NCBI GenBank assembly: GCA_035582835.1 | Contig: JAYKAV010002639.1 | Coordinates: 862,095-926,094, forward strand | Source: Phoebastria nigripes | Lineage: Eukaryota > Chordata > Aves > Procellariiformes > Diomedeidae | Direction: 5' to 3' | DNA length: 64,000 nt | Shown here: in pieces, positions 38,265 to 51,101 of the stretch | Layout of the letters: every line of letters starts with the position of its first letter | Numbering within the stretch: the first letter of the stretch is position 1 | Made by a program: the position numbers and the translations under genes | The notes under the pieces: generated by a model | What the model saw: only the letters and a program-made list of their open reading frames with translations | The model's database searches: none | Told to the model about the DNA's origin: nothing

Positions 38265-38852
38265 TGTCGTGGTTTAACCCTGGCAGCACCTAAACACCAC
38301 GCAGCCGCTCGCTCACCCTTACAGCTCCGGTGGGATGGGGGAGAGGATCAGGAGGGCACGAGTAGGAAAACTCACGGGTTGAGATAAAAACAGTTTAATA
38401 ATTGAAATAAAACAAAGTAGGACAGTAATAATAACAGTGGTAACAACAACAACAATAAGATATACAAAACAGGCGATGCACAATGCAACTGCTCACCACT
38501 CGCCGAACCGATGCGTTGCCAAGCTGACGTGCGCCCGAAAAACGCGCGAGCCTGTCCCGGAACCCACAGCCCCCGCCCCCCCACTTAGTTTTTATACTGA
38601 GCATGACGTTGCATGGTATGGAATACCCCGTTGGCAAGCTGGGTCAACCACCCCGGCTATGCTCCCCCTGCCAGCTTCCCATGCACCTGGCAGGGCATGG
38701 GAGGCTGAAAAGTGCCCGGTGCAAGCACCACCCAGCAACACNCAAAACATCAATGGGCCATCAACACTCCTATTACACCAAACCCAAAACACAGCACACC
38801 CTCCCCAGCTACTGGGAAGAAAGTTAACTCTGTCCCAGCCGGAACCAGGACA
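38265..38852 (-). mobile_element. Solo LTR of an endogenous retrovirus, antisense, inside CR1
   Basis: The 588-base unit has canonical TG...CA ends and is flanked by a perfect 5-base duplication, GCCTG (38260-38264 and 38853-38857). Removing it restores a continuous CR1 with CCTGTTGCGACAGG. On its own (minus) strand it has a TATA box TATAAAAA at 38589-38596 and a polyadenylation-like ATTAAA near 38392-38397. The overall pattern resembles LTRs of bird ERVL-type elements; 5-base duplications fit that class. No internal retroviral sequence remains, so it probably arose by recombination between two LTRs. Predicted frames across it (for example 38437-38892) are not genes. Confidence 0.9.
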
Positions 38853-39127
38853 GCCTGTTGCGACAGGACAAGGGGGAATGGTTTTAAACTAAAAGAGGGT
38901 AGATTTAGACTAGAAATAAGGAAGAAATTTTTGATGCTGAGGGTGGTGAAACACTGGAACAGGTTTCCCAGAGAGGTGGCAGATGCCCCATCCCTGGAAG
39001 CATTCAAGGTCAGGTTGGACGGGGCTCTGAGCAACCTTATCTAGTTGAAGATGTCCCTTCCCATGCCAGGGGGCTTGGACTAGATGACCTTTAAAGGTCC
39101 CTTCCAATCCAACTATTCTATGATTCT

Positions 39128-40562
39128 AAAGTAGGACACTGGGCTAGAAAGACCTCTACTTTAAGCAATTTGTAAGTTAACATCACACTTAGTACTAGGT
39201 AAGGCCTCTGGATGCTGCTATGACATAATTATTAAATAACAAAGTACGTCNATGTCATACAAAATCAGGGATTTCAAAGGAACCACCATCTCTCTGATAT
39301 ATGATTTACCTAGCTGATTTGAAATGTTATGCCTNGGGACAGGTTGATTCCCAGTGTTCTTCTCAGGCACTCTAGAAGCCAGGTGGTCATTTATGGTTGT
39401 ATCTTTTGATTCCTTCCTTTTCCTGGAAAAAAAGAAAAAACCCACAAATCTCTATAAAGTGAATTTTATCTCACTTAGCCCTTGCAAGTGTTTTCTTCTG
39501 GTAGACTGGAAATGGCAAACACAGCCTGTACAATGAGTTAGGCTATTCTCCTGCAATGGCAGTAAATCTGCATTTGAGGGTCCTGTTCTGCCCACTGATA
39601 GAACAAGGTTGAAAAGATAACCAACAGNCCCCCCTACTACTTCTTCTGCAAGGGGTCAATGATCTAGCTAGTGTTCTTGAGGGAGCAGATACATCCAAAG
39701 AACATTGAAAACCAGGACCTTGTGGCTATTCAAATAGGGGTATTAGNTCTTGCACTTTCTTCTCTTGCCTACTATCATCTCGTGTCATTCTGTTGTTCCA
39801 TGATACAAATGCATAATCCTAATTTGCAGTCCTCCCTCAATGCTACATACTGTACCTATTGGAAAAAAAGAAAGGCCATTGACATCAGAATAAGCATGGT
39901 TCTCCTGTAAGCTCAGTTTGTGACTTCCACTAGCCTAGCAAGTTAAAGAACAACTGAAAATAGTGTTAGCCAGCTGGCCACCTGGGCAACTTTATTTTAG
40001 GCTTTGCATACTGGGTATGAGTAACTCACAGTAAATTGTTGAGTTTTGAGAGTCCAGGTATCCTGGGCTGTCCTACAGGTGAGATAAAGTGGCTGGAAAG
40101 ACACTGGTGTGGTCATCAGGTCTGCTTANAAACCCACCTGTTTCTACTGAAGTGCCACCAGAGCAGACATATTTCCTCATCTGCATTTTCAGGCAGAAGT
40201 AGCACTCCTTCAGAAAAGAGTTGAGTGAAGCTAGAATCGAGATCTAAAACTAGGCATATGTGCAAGTCAATGTTATAGCTTTTGAGTTTTAAAGGTGCTA
40301 CAAAAAGTGCTACTCTGCCAGAATTAATATTTCTACTAAATGGAAAGCTCAAGATAAACTGTTGACCAAAAAGAGTCAGAAAACAGATAATTTCACTGCC
40401 TTCAAATTTAAGCATATCTCATTTCTAAGCAGTGTGCATCTGTGTACATACACATTATTTACATTGTAAGATACAGTGTAATTCTTTTAAAAAATTCCAA
40501 TAAAATTAATTTTTATCTGATCTATTTTATATTTGCATATACATATTTATATCCACTCTTAC
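39128..40562. other. Unassigned sequence
   Basis: No gene or recognised repeat downstream of the CR1 3' end. Confidence 0.4.
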
Positions 40563-40787
40563 CCAACAGATAGCCTTTGACATCCCATACTGTTGCTACT
40601 ACCATGAATTGCTTCTTTTCTCTGTCTAAAGCTGCAACTTTTTTGTTCTTGTTCCATTGTAAATAATACACAGGCCAAAGTTTCAACTCAAGAGGAGTAG
40701 TAGGCCATCNTCTTGTTACTTGTTGTGTAGGACTCAAGTATCTAGAAAAGAAATAATCTCCACTGTCAGTCTGCCATTCCCTGCTGG
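40563..40787 (-). CDS. Candidate internal exon (E3), unidentified minus-strand gene
   Basis: A minus-strand frame of 74 full codons ends in G followed by a donor-like GTAAGAG. It includes TTPLELKLWPVYYLQWNKNK and later QFMVVATVWDVKGYLL, a mixture of charged, aromatic and aliphatic residues that looks protein-like. Two acceptors are possible: TTTCACTTTTTTCCTCATGAAG, placing the start at 40787 (used here), or ATTATTTCTTTTCTAG, placing it at 40741 and giving 179 bases. The exon ends one base into a codon, matching the start phase of E4 at 33665-33719. One N within the exon leaves a codon undefined; if the base is T that codon becomes a stop. No family is recognised. Confidence 0.38.
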
Positions 40788-41581
40788 CTTCATGAGGAAA
40801 AAAGTGAAACAAGTTTTTGCTTGTTTTAAACAAAACCTAAATCCTAAACATGAATTTGAATNGCCCTTGCATTCCTCAGCAAACAAGATGCTACGAAAGA
40901 ACTAATCCAGAAATCCAAACAAGGGTGAAAAGAAAGTTGTCAGCTCCGCTGGGTTTAGTTCCGTAGTATTTACTGACTTTGTGTTCAGCTGATGAAATAA
41001 GCAATTTCAAGAGAAACTCAGCTTTCATTTTTATTAGACTTTCTAAGTACCTTTCTCACTCTTTTGGCTGTGGTGAAAAGCTGAAAGACTAAGTCAAAAG
41101 GTACATAAATGAACATACCCTCAAATGTACTACTATTGTTTAAAAAAGTCTTTAAAGGCAATCTGCCACTTTTTTTAACCAGTTACATGGGTTTTGTATG
41201 GTCACAGGAGATACATTTTGAAAAAGTCTGCAGTCCTTACCTTCNAAGGACAAGTACATAGTTCAGAGGGACAAAACAGACTCATTTTTCCACAGATTTC
41301 ATAGAACAAAAAAGTAGTAACTCCATTACTCTACTCTCAGAGGGCAGAGAAAGCTGAATTGCAGCTGTCCCTTGGCTTTCTCTCTAATGTATTACAAAGC
41401 CTTGGACTATACCTAAGATGTGCAGACTTAGCCTTCAAATCTCCATGGCTAGACTATAAAAATGAAAAGCAAAGTGAGAGCTTGCAAGAATGAACAGGTT
41501 ATTTCAAGGAATGGTACTGCAGCAAGAAGTGCCATCTGCTGTCCTGAGGATACAAACTCTCTGCTCCTCTGTCCCCTGCAG

Positions 41582-41668
41582 CAGTCAGTGCAGTGCACCC
41601 AGCCGCATCCGACAGCAGCACACAGACCATGGACAACCTCAGCATCAACAAGGCAGCTGCTTTCCGAG
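41582..41668 (+). CDS. Candidate exon on the plus strand, unidentified
   Basis: A strong acceptor (TGCTCCTCTGTCCCCTGCAG) precedes 87 bases, ending CCGAG before a donor-like GTAATA. In the register starting two bases into a codon it contains 28 open codons, including STQTMDNLSINKAAAF. An ATG in good initiation context (CAGACCATGG) falls inside, so it could also be a first coding exon. The segment is GC-richer than its surroundings. It lies on the opposite strand from E2 and E3, between them, so either it belongs to a nested antisense transcript or one of the two readings is a coincidence. Confidence 0.25.
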
Positions 41669-43974
41669 GTAATACTGATAGTGCTNAGTCAAAAGAGCAA
41701 TTCCCAGTCAACTCTGCAAGGCAGTTAAAAAGCACAACTAATTATAAGCCTATTAAGTTTTTATTTAAACTTAGAAGTTTGCAAGCAACTCATCTGAGTG
41801 AACTGAATTCTGTAGACAGGTTAAAAACTAATCTCTCAAGCTGATCAAGTCAGTCTGAAGTTTATGCTTTGAACAATAATGAATGCAATTATACAGATAA
41901 AATTGAGCATGACTGTAAGAGACCTTATATGTAGGAGCAAAATCTTTAAATCCATTACGTATTTACAGCAACACAATGGAGTTCCTTTGCCAGTGAAATA
42001 ACATGAGCATGAAACCTATGGAAAAACAAATTTTGTACTTGCAAACAACTTAGGCAGGCAGCAAGAATTTCAACTTATCTGTATCATTGTTTGCCCTGCC
42101 TGTGCACGAGATAAACTCACGAATGTTAAAGCTTTCTAAAGAATAGTTTACCAGTAGGTTTATGTTATACTCTAATTTTCTGAACATGCAGTATATCTCT
42201 TTTGATCAAACAACTCCATCAAGCTCACCAGTAAAAGAANGACAAGGACTAATAGCTATCCTCATTAATTACCACATTGTGCTACTTCAAGTAAGAAGGA
42301 AGAGAAACTAATAATGGAGCAATTTATTCAAAGTTACATTATATTCAAAATACAGTTCAAATATACACAATATATAATTTTTTTTCCATGGTACATTATG
42401 TGTGTATGTTGTAGATGTATCCTTTCCTACTCCTAGATGACTTCCCAGNCTGGCCTTAAATCACATACCCTCTCTGCCACATCAGTTACTTAAACAATTA
42501 GGGTANCATTTAACAGCATATTTAGATGCAATTTATCTGGCAGAAACAAAGAAATAGTGTTTGCTTTACATAAGCATTATGAAAACATAAGCAGTTTTCA
42601 AGGATCCAGCCCCACNTGGTCAATGCAGACCACTGGCCACTACAGCACAGACTGAAAACAGCAGAACAGTCAAATTTAGTTCATTGTGACTATTAAATGC
42701 CTTAAGACAATTCTTAGAGAAAGGAACCATTTCTAATATGAAGATATATTTACTTGGAAGTGTTATACAGATGAAAGTAACTAATCTCTACTGTATGAAT
42801 ACATAGACTGTTTTCAATAATTTGGTTCTGAATACTGTCCTAGAATTACTTTTTCTAAATGTATTAATTCCTAGATCTAGTTTTAGAAATCAACATATCG
42901 GGTGTTGTTTGACACTAAGCCGGTCATCTTCACTTGACAGGCTGTACTTTACCATACACCACAGATCTGTATTTTGCATTTTATTTGTGACTTTTCACAA
43001 GATCAATAGAACTTCAAAAGTATATAGATGGCAAAATTCAAATTGGTCTGAAAACAAAGTTTAGAAAATTTCCACATTAGGGTTTACATCTAGATTATTC
43101 AGTTTGTCATATGCATTAAATCCTGATGAATTCATATCAAATTCAAATATCTAATGGATGATTGGTGCTATGAAAGGAAACAGAAACGTTGCCATTTTTC
43201 CAGCATTTGAACAAGTCAGTGTCTAAAACATAGGAAGTTTTCTGCATTGACCTTTACACATTGATAACAATATTTTTTAAGGTAACTTAAATTAATGCCT
43301 GCTGATTTTTTTCATAATAACCTATTTGCTTTACCAGTTACTACATGTTTAGAAAGAGAGAACACAGTTTAAAATACCCACACCAAAAAATAACAACAAT
43401 AAAAACCACTGTATTAACCTAAGTATGTCAATTCTAGGAAATTACTATTATTAAAATTATATTGATTCTGTTCCTTACTTTCTGCCCGACTGTTTCCTAA
43501 AGGAATTTTTCAGAAGCATATAAGTGAACAATAACAGTAGTGTCTAAAACCGTTGATAAAATTCAACAAGAATTTTCAAGAAACATGGTTGAGGGATGTC
43601 CAGCTACTTTACCTCTCATTCTATGTTATTTGACATTTTCCAATGAAGCTCTTTGAAAAGAAAAAAAAAATCACAAAGATATAACTGATTTCTATGAAAA
43701 TTACACAGCAATAAACAAGGTTCACACACAGTACACATAATGTTCTCAGTATTCCTAGTACAAACAGCATTGCTTTGCATTCCATAATATTTAGAACTCA
43801 CAGTGACAGGCTGTGATTTTTTTTTAAACAGGTTGTCCTAAAGAAATACTAACTTCTGACATCCACCTGTGGCATTCTTTTTATGCTATTCTTTCCCCCA
43901 TAGAAATAAATCAGTTTTCTCTGACTTGGTCACAAATGGCATCAGAGCTGCCAGCCTGCACAACACCATGACAA
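41669..43974. other. Unassigned sequence
   Basis: AT-rich. No recognised transposon. A minus-strand segment near 42113-42197 has a consensus donor (GTGAGT) and an open frame but a poor acceptor. Confidence 0.4.
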
Positions 43975-44640
43975 ACAGATCCCACGCACAAATGATCAGG
44001 AAAGTTGGCCCATTGCCTCTTGTCCTGTCACTGGGCCCCACAGAGAAGAGTCCGGCTCTGTCGTCTTTGCTGTCTCCCAACAGGTATTTATTCACAATTA
44101 TAAGAACTCCCCCAAGCCTTCTTTGCAGCACATTGCTGGCTTATGGTCAACTTGTTGTCCACCATGACTCCCAGGCCCTTTTCTAACAAGATGCTTTCCA
44201 GCTGTGTGGCCTCCAGCATGTATTGGTGTTCCTCCCCACGTGCAGGACTTTGCATTTCCCTTTGTTGAACTTCATGACGCTCCTTCTGGCCAATTTCTCC
44301 AGCCTGTTGAGGTCCCTCTGAACTCTGTTACTCCTCCCAATTTTGTACCATCTGCAAACTTCCTGAGGATTCCATCATCCAGAAAATTAGTGAAGACATT
44401 AAACAGTACTGGTGCAAGTTTCAAACCCTGTGGTACACCACTAGTGACTGGCCTCCATCTGGACTTCATGCTGCTGATCACAACACTCTGAGCCCGGCAG
44501 GTCAGCCGACTTTCAGTCCAAGTTTCAGTCCATTTATCTTATCCATGATTCATGTGTGCATGTCCTCCTTGTACTGGAGAGCCCAGAACTGGACACAGCC
44601 CTCCAGATGTACCACCTGAACAGTTTTGATTACCACAGTA
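43975..44640 (-). mobile_element. CR1 LINE remnant, antisense, rearranged
   Basis: On the minus strand this follows CR1 from the reverse transcriptase region to near the 3' untranslated region. On the plus strand the typical antisense CR1 phrases are seen: CACATTGCTGGCTTATGGTC, CTTGTTGTCCACCATGACTC and GTGGTACACCACTAGTGACT. Between about 44115 and 44128 roughly 250 bases of normal CR1 are missing. Part of that missing stretch (CCTTGTACTGGAGAGCCCAG) sits instead at the far end, 44560-44610. So the copy is deleted and reshuffled, or two CR1 pieces abut. Frames are broken throughout. Confidence 0.85.
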
Positions 44641-47600
44641 GCTCAATTCTCTAACAGTGCTTACTACAAACACTTCAGTTTGTTATTTCATTTACCTGGC
44701 TACAGTTACTGAGAACTTTTCCTCTGCATTATAATAGTGTGTTGTCCACATAAATTTATTTAACATTACCAAGTTGAATATACCTTTTTTCCAGGAAACA
44801 AATACTCATAGCTTTATGCTGTCATTTAAGTCAGTGTTGGACTGGAAGGGGTTTTTGGCTGGAGGAAAGCATTTTGTTAAAAGCTATGCATCTATGACTA
44901 TCACTCTGATGTGCGAATGCTGGAAGAGAACCTACTTGCTTAGTATTTTCATTATTTTCTGTGCTGACAACCAACTTCTCATTGCTACCTCATCTTATTT
45001 TCAGCTATCACTATGGATTTTCTGCCATCTATTCAAAGCATTTGTAACACTGAGGATCCTCTTTAATACCAGGTACTAATTTTCCTCTCACTTAGTTTAC
45101 TTACACATAGATATAACTTCATTCATTTAAATGAACAAATTCATGGATTGCTCTATTCTAAGAGAGAAATTGATTCCTTTTGTATAGATTCAGACCTAAT
45201 GGCCAATACTTAATTTACCCTATTTTTATTGTGTATTAGAGGCATCATGTTAAAGTGATCTCCTTTCAGACCATAGCTCATAAATATTCATTAGGATATT
45301 ACTAATCATGTGGCATTTTCTGAAAGGTATTTTAAAGCAATATGCTTCCTTCTGAAGACCTAGGTTTTAAATTCAGGGAGGTTTATGAATTTTTGACTGC
45401 ATAATGGAACCTGAATTTCCCTGTATAGATTCTGTGCTAGCAGTATTTAAGGCAGTGCTCTGTACACTACATGGGGATCACCTTTTTATAAAAATTAACA
45501 ACAAATTCTACTGTGTTCAGAGATCATGAACCAATTTTTTACAGGAAAAAAATATTGACAAATTCTAGTACTATTGGTTTCCACAAAATTTCAGTGTTTT
45601 TAGGCACAAGTACAATTTTGTCTTCTGAGTTACCAAAATGATCTTGAATTAACCTTAATAACTTTTCTCACTTTCAGTCACAGAGAATGCAAATTTTCCA
45701 CTCTGTTGCCAAGCTGTGGTGATTTTCTGGATAACAGCCAGGATCTAAAATTATAAATCAGTTATATTACAGTGGAAGTGTATTTTGCATTGCTGCATTC
45801 TCAATTACTCAATCTCTTCATGAGATTCGCCATATTAGTTTCACTACTAGAACACAGCATAAGGTATATAAAGGAAAAATATGTCTAAATATACAAGCCA
45901 AGTGGCCACAGCCTATAGGACTTGTTGCAAACAAAAATCAAAGCTATTATAACATTGCCAGTATAATACAACAGACAATACCAAGTAAGCGCTACTGAAA
46001 ACTAGTGAAACACCTGCTCAGACTGACACCGAACCCCCAAAATCCCCGGATGGACTCTACACTCCAGGCACATCTCTGTGCTGGACTTAGTATAAGCATG
46101 AACACACGTGATGATAAAAAAGCATCATTTACAGACAAACAGCCCCTGCACTGTTGTTCCCTGTGCAGATGAAAGTAAAGACTGGAGAGGAACAAAACCA
46201 AGAAGAGCTTTTCAGGCAGCTGATGCCTGCACCACTAAATCTTCCTGAGCATTTTGTAAATACTTCAGTTTTAGTTAGTATTGTAATTTTTTCATATTGT
46301 ACCTTATCTTATAGTGTAAAATTCCATTTACTTCTTGTTAGCAGTCAGCAGAACTGATGCCAGGGTTCTGAATTGTTTTTTACATATCTGTAAGCATAAG
46401 AATCCCTGCAGTTTTTTTTAAGTACTTGCTGTTGTCCATTCAATTGCAAGAAATGGGAAGCTCTAGCTATGCCAGAGTGTTTTATTAAGTATCCAAGCAA
46501 TCTATACAAAACAATTAAAAAGGCTCACCTCAGGTCCTCGAGCTAGCAAACACAGAGTTACATTTAAATTTATGTTTTATTTGGCAAAAAAATCAACCCT
46601 TATGCAATGCAGTCCATAAAATTAGTCAAGCTCAATATGTACTGGTTTGTACTGAGTCTCCTCCCAACTCAGTACAAAGATGCACTAAGCCTTAATGCAT
46701 AAGTGCAACATGTTCCCTGTGAATATTCGTCTATTCACAGCCATAGGGACCTACAGTATTCATCTAGATTTCTGCTCAAAACTCACTGTTTATATTTGGG
46801 ATGAAAAACAAAATTACCGCATCCACCTTGTCTATCTTGCATGCTTTGTCTACATCCATCGCACCCAGCATCTTATTGGGTATGGATTTTTAGTGCCTGG
46901 AGAACCTACTGACAACTGCAAGCATCATAAATGGTAGTCTTACATTAAGGAGACAGTCTTTAAAAAAAAAAAGAAAATATAGTTTGACTAGTAACAACCG
47001 CAAAGCCAGAGCTATGGAAGACAACAGCTTCTAGAGTCAGAAAGAGAAGGCAAATCATCTTACAGTGCCTAGAGTGGAATGACTCCACATTATCCTAGAA
47101 AGTCTGTGCAAATGCTAGTTCAACATATGACTAGCCAGCATGTCCAGAATAAATGAAATAGGCAGAATCTAACACACATTAAGTAAAGCAGTGTCTAATG
47201 TGACAGACAAGACGTGGTGCATTTGGATTGAGCTAATGGTTTTGGATTATAGGCTCTTCACAGCAAAACCATAATCTTAGTCTCTATGGCCTGAATATAT
47301 CTCACCCAGTTTATGCTATTGAGTATTTGAGTGGCTGTTCTAAGCTAAGCAGCTAGGGCAAGATTCAGTTCAAGATTAAGATCCCTATAGTTAAGCATTC
47401 ACATGTAGGTGTCTGCAGGTGCACTAGGTGTTTACATCTACCTTGTGTGGGGCTTGATTCAGTTGCCTCCAACGTGACATCTAAAGCCATGTCCAATGTC
47501 CTGCCTAGCCTTCAGCTTCCACTCCAGAGGGTGCAGTTCCCCATAGGACCAGTGCCATGTCTGCCCACCTTCTGTGGATGTCCTCGGTCACCTAGGTGTT

Positions 47601-50600
47601 TCCTTCTTCCTACCTATCTCCTCAGCTGTCTGTCTACCTGCTCCTCAGGTCTAGTTTGACACAGCGCCACTGCATAAGGTCAGCTCAGACTTCTGAGGAT
47701 CTCACTAAGTTATAAGGAAGAACTGTGAGAATGTGCATGGACCACAACTCAAGAGAAAAAATGCGAACAGGAAAACATATAGAAGCTTTAATGAAACAGC
47801 TGGGAGTCAGGAGATGGCAACTCAGAAACAACTAGGATCAGCCCATTCAGGGAACAGCAGAGGCCCAATCTTCCCTTACTGACTTATGATTGCTGGTCAG
47901 CAAAGACTCATTGCTAGCTCAGTAGAAATAGCATAGTAATGCTTACCCTAGGAAGTCATTAGTCGCAACTATCTATTGCACACATTCAATGATAAAAAAT
48001 TGCTTTACACTTTTAGGCAGTGTGTACCTTAATTACATGCATTAAAACTTATTTGAACAAGTTGACGCACTGAGGAGGGTTACACAAAGCATCCAAAACA
48101 ACCCTAGAAGGCCCCGTGTTCAGGCTATTGCATGCTACAGTCTGTACAGTGAAACCTCATTACAGCCAGCAAAGCCTAGGCAGATACTCTACTGAACGTT
48201 GGCTGGATCTCCACTGACTACAAAAGGAGCTTAGGCACATAGTACCCATGTAGATGCTTAATTTCAGGTGTCTTAATCTCACCTGGCTGTGGTGTCACAG
48301 GCAGATTTACAGTGGCAGGGAGTGATAGGGCCTTTCTTTGCCCCTCCGTTTTCAACCCTAACCTCCAGTCTCTAGTTGTAGCCCCGGCACCATCCTAGTG
48401 GTGCAAGTGCTACAAGGCAAAGGGAAAGGAGATGAATCCTATTGCACGGGCTAAAGCTACAGGCTGTGGCTACAGCAGGGTGGGGCAACTCCACTACCTT
48501 CAGATGTGTTGGTCCATGTCAGGAGGCAGTNCATCCCAGCCACACGGCTTCAGACTGCTGTAACCAGGACCTTCACCATGCCTTCACCAGGTCAGGGCTC
48601 AACCCCATCTTGAACTCTGTCCATAAGAGTTCCTGTCTTCTCATGTGTGTCTGCTTCCAGGTTTTGTAAGGAAAAAATATGATAAAANCACTACATGTTG
48701 GTAATTTAAGACATCTTGACAGAAATTAGAGACAAATAATAATTTTTTGCTTTGTGGATGACAGTAATATATTTAGGCTTTTTCTCTATGCAGTAGGACT
48801 TTAAATAAGTCTTTATGCAGCCTTTTTGTTATCTAGCCATTATTTAATTCTTATGCCAGAAAATCTGATAATTTTCTTAAAAGATGGTTTTATTCCCTGT
48901 AGACAATAAAAATAGTGACTTTTTAAAAAGTGTTTTTCTATATACTATTGTCATTTTCTTAGTGAATAATTTTCTCTTATCTGCTATCTCATCTGAACAT
49001 ATTGCCAATTATCTTGCTATATTACTGCTTTCTATAATTCAATTTTCAATTTGATTTTTGGACCAAAGCCATTCTTTGTATCTGAGAAATTAATTTTTTA
49101 TGATCAGTATGACTGATCTTTTTAACAGCTTCTATCTACAAACCATTTTTTTGATCAACTAAAGCACATACTGAGAGAGAAACTAACATCCAATAATCAT
49201 CTTTTCTTTTTTTTTACATTAACTTGTCTCTAAACTTCCTCCACTTTCTGTCAGAAACGCTCCACTTTCTTCAGAAGTCTAATATCATAACTCTGTTTTT
49301 CTTTTCCCTCTTCCCTTCTTCCCACTCATAACTTGTAATTTGATCTGTGATAGTTTTAGAAAAAAAAAACAATAGTCTGATTTTAGTAACTTTCTGTCAT
49401 CCAGTGTTTTACCAAGTAGTTATGCAGAACTGAGATCCAAATACTCCCAAACTTGGAAAAAACCAGATTCACATTCAAATAGTTCTGCATTATGTTATAG
49501 AGAAATCCTCCAAAAATCCACCATAACATAGAGCACAGGTCAACACACTTTTAGGAAGAACTTCATTTTTTCCTAAGCCGAAAAAAGATAGTTTGCTACT
49601 AATAGCAGCTAAGAGAGAATGTACAAGAAGAATTAACATTCCTGGGCACAGAAATACCTATCAGAAACAAAGCCAGGTTTCATAATCACTGTTAAATCTA
49701 CAGCTGAGACCAATGTTACTATCTGCTTTGTATGTATTACTAGCTCTGGCATCCTAGTGAGAACCAAGTCACCCTCTCAGCACCACCAGAATATCCAGCC
49801 CTCACTGCCACCCCTGAGAGGCTTAGAGGACTTCTTGCTGAGAGTGTTTAGATTGTTCTGTATAGGAGATGACTCCAGCCTTTACTTGGAGTCATTTTGG
49901 TCTGTGTTCTGAATGTCTTTTCCCTGAATATCACTCCCTGCTACTTGAGTTATTAGATATCTACTTGGTTGCTGGCTTGTTCTTCTGGGACACTTGTTAC
50001 CTGTGTTGGCACAGCACAGTGGCAGGGATCAGNCTCACCGAGATTGCATTGGTGACCCATGAATACTCAGAGTCAGAGACAGCTCATCATTTGCACAAAA
50101 CAAAGCTAAGATGCTTGTTTCAAGACTTAGATCCTAAGGACAACAGGTCATCCATAATGTACTGGGTGCAGCCCTCCTCAACACACTGCAGCTGAGACGA
50201 TCAGTTAACAGAATAAGTCCATTGCAAAGCACTAAGAGTTTAAAATTAGAAGGTATTCAGTTTGCCTAGAAATCTCTTAACAGCACAGACATGAAAGCAG
50301 AACTGTACAATTTTTGTAAGGTTCAAACTAATGGTGTAAAGAAGTAATGACAGGAAAGCAGACCTCTCAACAGAAACATAAAAAATACCACTGGCTCTCC
50401 AGTGCCATTTTCCCATGACAGGCATTAAGATGGAACTAAAGGATGACAGGAAAAAACTCTCCTGTGTTGTTCAATGAGAGAAGCTTGAGGGCACGAATTG
50501 TCCAAGACACANTGCTGTTGAAAGGGACATGCATCTACAGTGGGCTCCATGTCAGCTCATACTTGAAAATCTACTACACGTCTCTTCTCTACATGAATTT

Positions 50601-51101
50601 CAAACCACCTGAAAACAGAGCGCAGGGTAGTCATACGGCTTTTTAACTGCAATGTCATTTACAGCCCCCTTGCCAAAAAGTAAAGTTGATGGGAATCTCT
50701 TTTGGTCTATGATCAACTGTTATTCCTTCTTGAGACTACTTGAGACTGACTTTTTAAAGTGCAATTATTACATATATAAGAAATTTCGATTGCACTTTCA
50801 GGTGCACTGCACACACACTGTCATTCAGTCATCACATGTATAGAAAAAATCATTTGTAGATATAAAACAACCCCACAGGAAAAAGCTTCACTTNTATAAC
50901 ATCCTTGATTGGGCTTATAAAACCAAAGTAAATTAAATAAACTTTGAAGTCTCCTTCAATAGAGTTACAAGTTGAAGAGAGAAAAGAACAAGAAAAGAAA
51001 GAATATATTTTGCTAGTTTTGCTCCAAGTTAATGTTTGAGTTTGTCCTTATTTCTTATCCTCCTTTTCCCCTTCAAATTTTAAATTATTTGTTTGCCTCA
51101 C
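44641..51101. other. AT-rich sequence without a supported gene
   Basis: No recognised transposon. The plus-strand frame at 49869-50195 (108 codons) has no motif or splice support. Several isolated donor-like sites on the minus strand (for example near 47045 and 47950) have open flanking frames of only 8-10 codons. Confidence 0.45.

Larger units (their letters stand above)
35600..39127 (+). mobile_element. CR1 LINE, long young copy, split by an LTR insertion
   Basis: The element runs from just upstream of the ORF2 endonuclease region to the CR1 3' end (CCAACTATTCTATGATTC). It is missing 36304-36703 (N gap) and is interrupted by an LTR at 38265-38852. Where it overlaps the copy at 56723-58072 the two are nearly identical, differing by scattered point changes and a few small indels, so both are fairly recent. 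The 5' end is truncated, as is usual for CR1. CR1 moves by target-primed reverse transcription using the ORF2 endonuclease and reverse transcriptase and usually leaves no clear target duplication; none is seen. Confidence 0.95.

Noticed and set aside
38437..38892. 151-codon plus-strand open frame
   Set aside because: Runs across the antisense solo LTR into CR1 3' sequence; not a gene.
43613..43650. Minus-strand segment with a very strong pyrimidine tract and donor GTAAAG
   Set aside because: Stops in all three registers.
45105..45157. Minus-strand segment with excellent acceptor (ATTTCTCTCTTAG) and donor (GTAAGTA)
   Set aside because: All three registers contain stop codons, which shows how often good splice-like pairs occur here by chance.
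49869..50195. 108-codon plus-strand open frame
   Set aside because: No motif, one N, and no splice evidence.
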